In this document: piece after piece, positions 62,190-64,000 of the stretch | How the letters are laid out: each line of letters starts with the position of its first letter | Position numbering within the stretch: the stretch's first letter is position 1 | DNA from: Zasmidium citrigriseum | Lineage: Eukaryota > Ascomycota > Dothideomycetes > Mycosphaerellales > Mycosphaerellaceae | Direction: 5' to 3' | Length of the DNA: 64,000 nucleotides | Assembly (NCBI GenBank): GCA_002786025.1 | Contig: NHNW01000031.1 | Span: 396,798-460,797, forward strand | The notes under the pieces: model-generated | The model's input: only the letters and a program-made list of their open reading frames with translations | What the model was told of the DNA's origin: nothing | Database searches by the model: none | Program-made: the position numbers and the translations under genes

Positions 62190-64000
62190 GAACTCGTACT
62201 TTTATTTCGATAATCTAAACTATATAGAGCGGGTATATAAAACTAGGTTTACTAGTTAACCGAAGTAGGCCTATATTACGTCTAGAAAGGTATTTAAGTC
62301 GATTAAAGTACTATATAGAGGCTTAACTATCGATATATTATATAACGACGTCCTACTCTAGCCGTATAATATATTTAGTATACTAGGTAATATATATACT
62401 CTAATATAGGTACGTATCTCGAAGGGTATTATCGCTTTATATCTAGCTAGACTCTACGGTCCAGATCTTAGATAAGCGTTTAGTAAGGATAGAGGAGATA
62501 GTAAACTCGAATAGTCCTATATACCTAGTTTCCCTATTATACTAACGCTCGACCGATTAGAACCTTAGAAGACTATCTATATAATACTATAGCTTATACT
62601 AGAGAATAAAGGAACGACTAAGGGTATAGGAACGTAATAGAGGATATTCTAGAAAGTTAGTTTAATCTACGGACGCTCTATAAGACTTCTAAGATAGAGG
62701 AGGTATCTAGGTTAGAGGCGCTAGTACTAGACGCCCCTAATATAATTATTAGCGACGAAGTCTATTATACCTAGTAGTATCCGCGGTTCGAGTTTCTATA
62801 TAGCCTACTAGTATACGATCCTACTAGGTTTATACGCCTCGTCTATAGTAATAATAAGACGTTAACGAATCTACGAACCTAGAAAAAGGAGTCTAAGGAG
62901 AATAATAGTATATTTAATAAGGCCTAATAGATCCTACCTATCCCTACGATATTCTATCTTAAAATATATCTACTATAAGTTATAGAGACTAATTTTAATA
63001 GGAACGAGGCGTCTAGTAGGCCGTCGTACCTTCTAGTATACTAGAATATAATAGATTAGAAGATCTACCCTACTATATAGGCTCTATTTAGCTATTAAGA
63101 GCGCTTAGTATAAGATAGCTTTTATACGCGTATTATAGTATTCGTATATAATATTCTAAACTATAGGGATAATTAGAGTCTAGAGTATATAGATCGTATA
63201 GGTACTAAGATTACTAGTCTAGGTAAGGCTAGTATAATTCGACTAATTAATACTATTTATAATTAGGCCTTCTTCCTAGTATATAGACGACTCGACCTAG
63301 ACGACCTTTTAGAAGATACTCGTAAGGTAAATAGCCTATCGTCCGCTTAGATAAAGAAGCAAAAGGCTAAGAAGAAGGATAATACCTCTAGTAGTAGGTT
63401 AGGCTCCTAAACGACCTCGGCTAGTATACTAGATAAGAATAAGCTAGTCTAATCTATAGGTCTAAAGGAACGGGTTAATTATATTAGATTTATTAAGGTC
63501 GTTAAGATATATTATATACTATACTATATAGTATCCTATATAGATATCGGACTTCTAAAGCTAGTTATCGACTAGTATATTCTAATCTTCTATATATATT
63601 TAAATAAGAACTATATCTTTATTATACTCTAGCTTAAGCGTCTAGTAGATACGAAAGCCGCTAATAAACCGCTATAGCGTATAATACTAGCGAACGGACT
63701 AGTAAACTTTTCTAGAAGGGTAGACGGTTAGTTTAAGATTAATAGAGTAAATAAATATCTTAATCTCTTCCTAAAGAATACTATACGTAATCGTCGGAAT
63801 AGGGCGTTTAGCGTTAAGGATTAACTAGAAGAGTATATACTTCTAGCCTTATATACGGGGGTAGTACGAGAAAACCTAGAACGAGTATTTAGCGAGTATA
63901 TAAATACTAGATACGCTAGACGAAGGACTAAAGAGGAGATCTATAAGGTAGCGTTAATCTATAAAAAGGAGACTTTTAGACGCTATATAGTAGACCGAAA
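62190..64000 (+). pseudogene. RIP-killed DUF6589-like protein, truncated by window edge
   Basis: Downstream of the helicase relic and on the same strand, stop-riddled frames read like the large fungal DUF6589 family as I remember it. There is a YFDNLNYIERVYKTRFTS-like block from about 62,198. A YSNNKTLTNLRT stretch near 62,844 would return to a GDDKT-type motif if TpG to TpA changes are reversed. ILPIPTIFYLKIYLL follows near 62,931, and RIILANGLVNF near 63,679. A change of frame near 62,620 shows an indel as well. The start is unclear; related-looking text begins near 61,500. DUF6589 proteins have no known activity. The right end lies outside the window. Confidence 0.55.

Larger units (their letters stand above)
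57925..64000. mobile_element. RIP-saturated repeat, continues past right edge
   Basis: About 6 kb where the dinucleotides CA and TG are almost absent (I noticed only single cases such as near 58,499 and 62,462) while TA is extremely common and CG is kept. This is the expected outcome of RIP, which turns CpA into TpA on both strands of repeated DNA. No intact gene remains, and in-frame stops are TAG or TAA only, never TGA. Read through these stops, the plus strand shows two decayed coding regions, listed separately. No terminal repeats, integrase or reverse transcriptase pattern was recognised, so the class is unassigned; a subtelomeric repeat or a helicase-encoding mobile element both fit. 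Confidence 0.85.

Noticed and set aside
57925..64000. CRISPR array, tRNA or rRNA in the AT-rich block
   Set aside because: No spaced identical repeats, no cloverleaf or B-box pattern seen; the repetitiveness comes from TA-rich words left by RIP.

Overview
The window is nuclear DNA of a filamentous ascomycete (Pezizomycotina). Genes carry several short GT-AG introns of about 45-65 bases and are packed on both strands. The gene set is typical of these fungi: Zn2Cys6 regulators, a rhodopsin, a GH92 mannosidase, a cytochrome b5-acyl-CoA dehydrogenase fusion and Pho85. The last 6 kb carry the scar of repeat-induced point mutation (RIP). A Dothideomycete is my best guess, but the sequence does not prove it. 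Gene models are hand-spliced; every spliced model given keeps an open frame across its joints.

Layout. 0-7.4 kb: the end of a metallophosphoesterase, an amidase, then a divergent cytochrome P450 followed by a Zn2Cys6 regulator on the same strand, a possible small metabolic cluster. 8-15.2 kb: an Msg5-type dual-specificity phosphatase, a four-repeat RPEL protein and a microbial rhodopsin with proton-pump residues. 15.2-18.6 kb: gene-poor, with degenerate minisatellites and one orphan reading frame. 18.6-36 kb: mostly housekeeping genes (RLP24 and PAM18 sharing a promoter, an NmrA-like reductase, a DUF3074 protein, an NTF2-like protein, a thioredoxin-fold protein, a large unknown nuclear-looking protein, a TPR protein, 6-phosphogluconolactonase, the cytochrome b5-acyl-CoA dehydrogenase, a cupin and a patatin lipase). 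37-47 kb: a Kha1-type K+/H+ antiporter, a secreted GH92 mannosidase, Pho85 and a small secreted protein.

47-57 kb looks like a catabolic cluster: an aldo-keto reductase, an inositol-2-dehydrogenase-like oxidoreductase, a Zn2Cys6 regulator, an MFS sugar transporter and an NTF2-FMO fusion monooxygenase, arranged around two divergent promoters. Together they could import a sugar- or polyol-like compound and oxidise it under a dedicated regulator. This role is inferred from content and order only.

57.9-64 kb is a RIP-saturated block in which CpA and TpG are almost absent and TpA is rampant. It has no intact gene. Reading through TAG/TAA stops reveals a RecQ-like DExH helicase, followed on the same strand by a protein resembling the fungal DUF6589 family that runs off the right edge. 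This decayed helicase plus DUF6589-like pair is the most unusual thing in the window. It could be a mobile element or a subtelomeric repeat.
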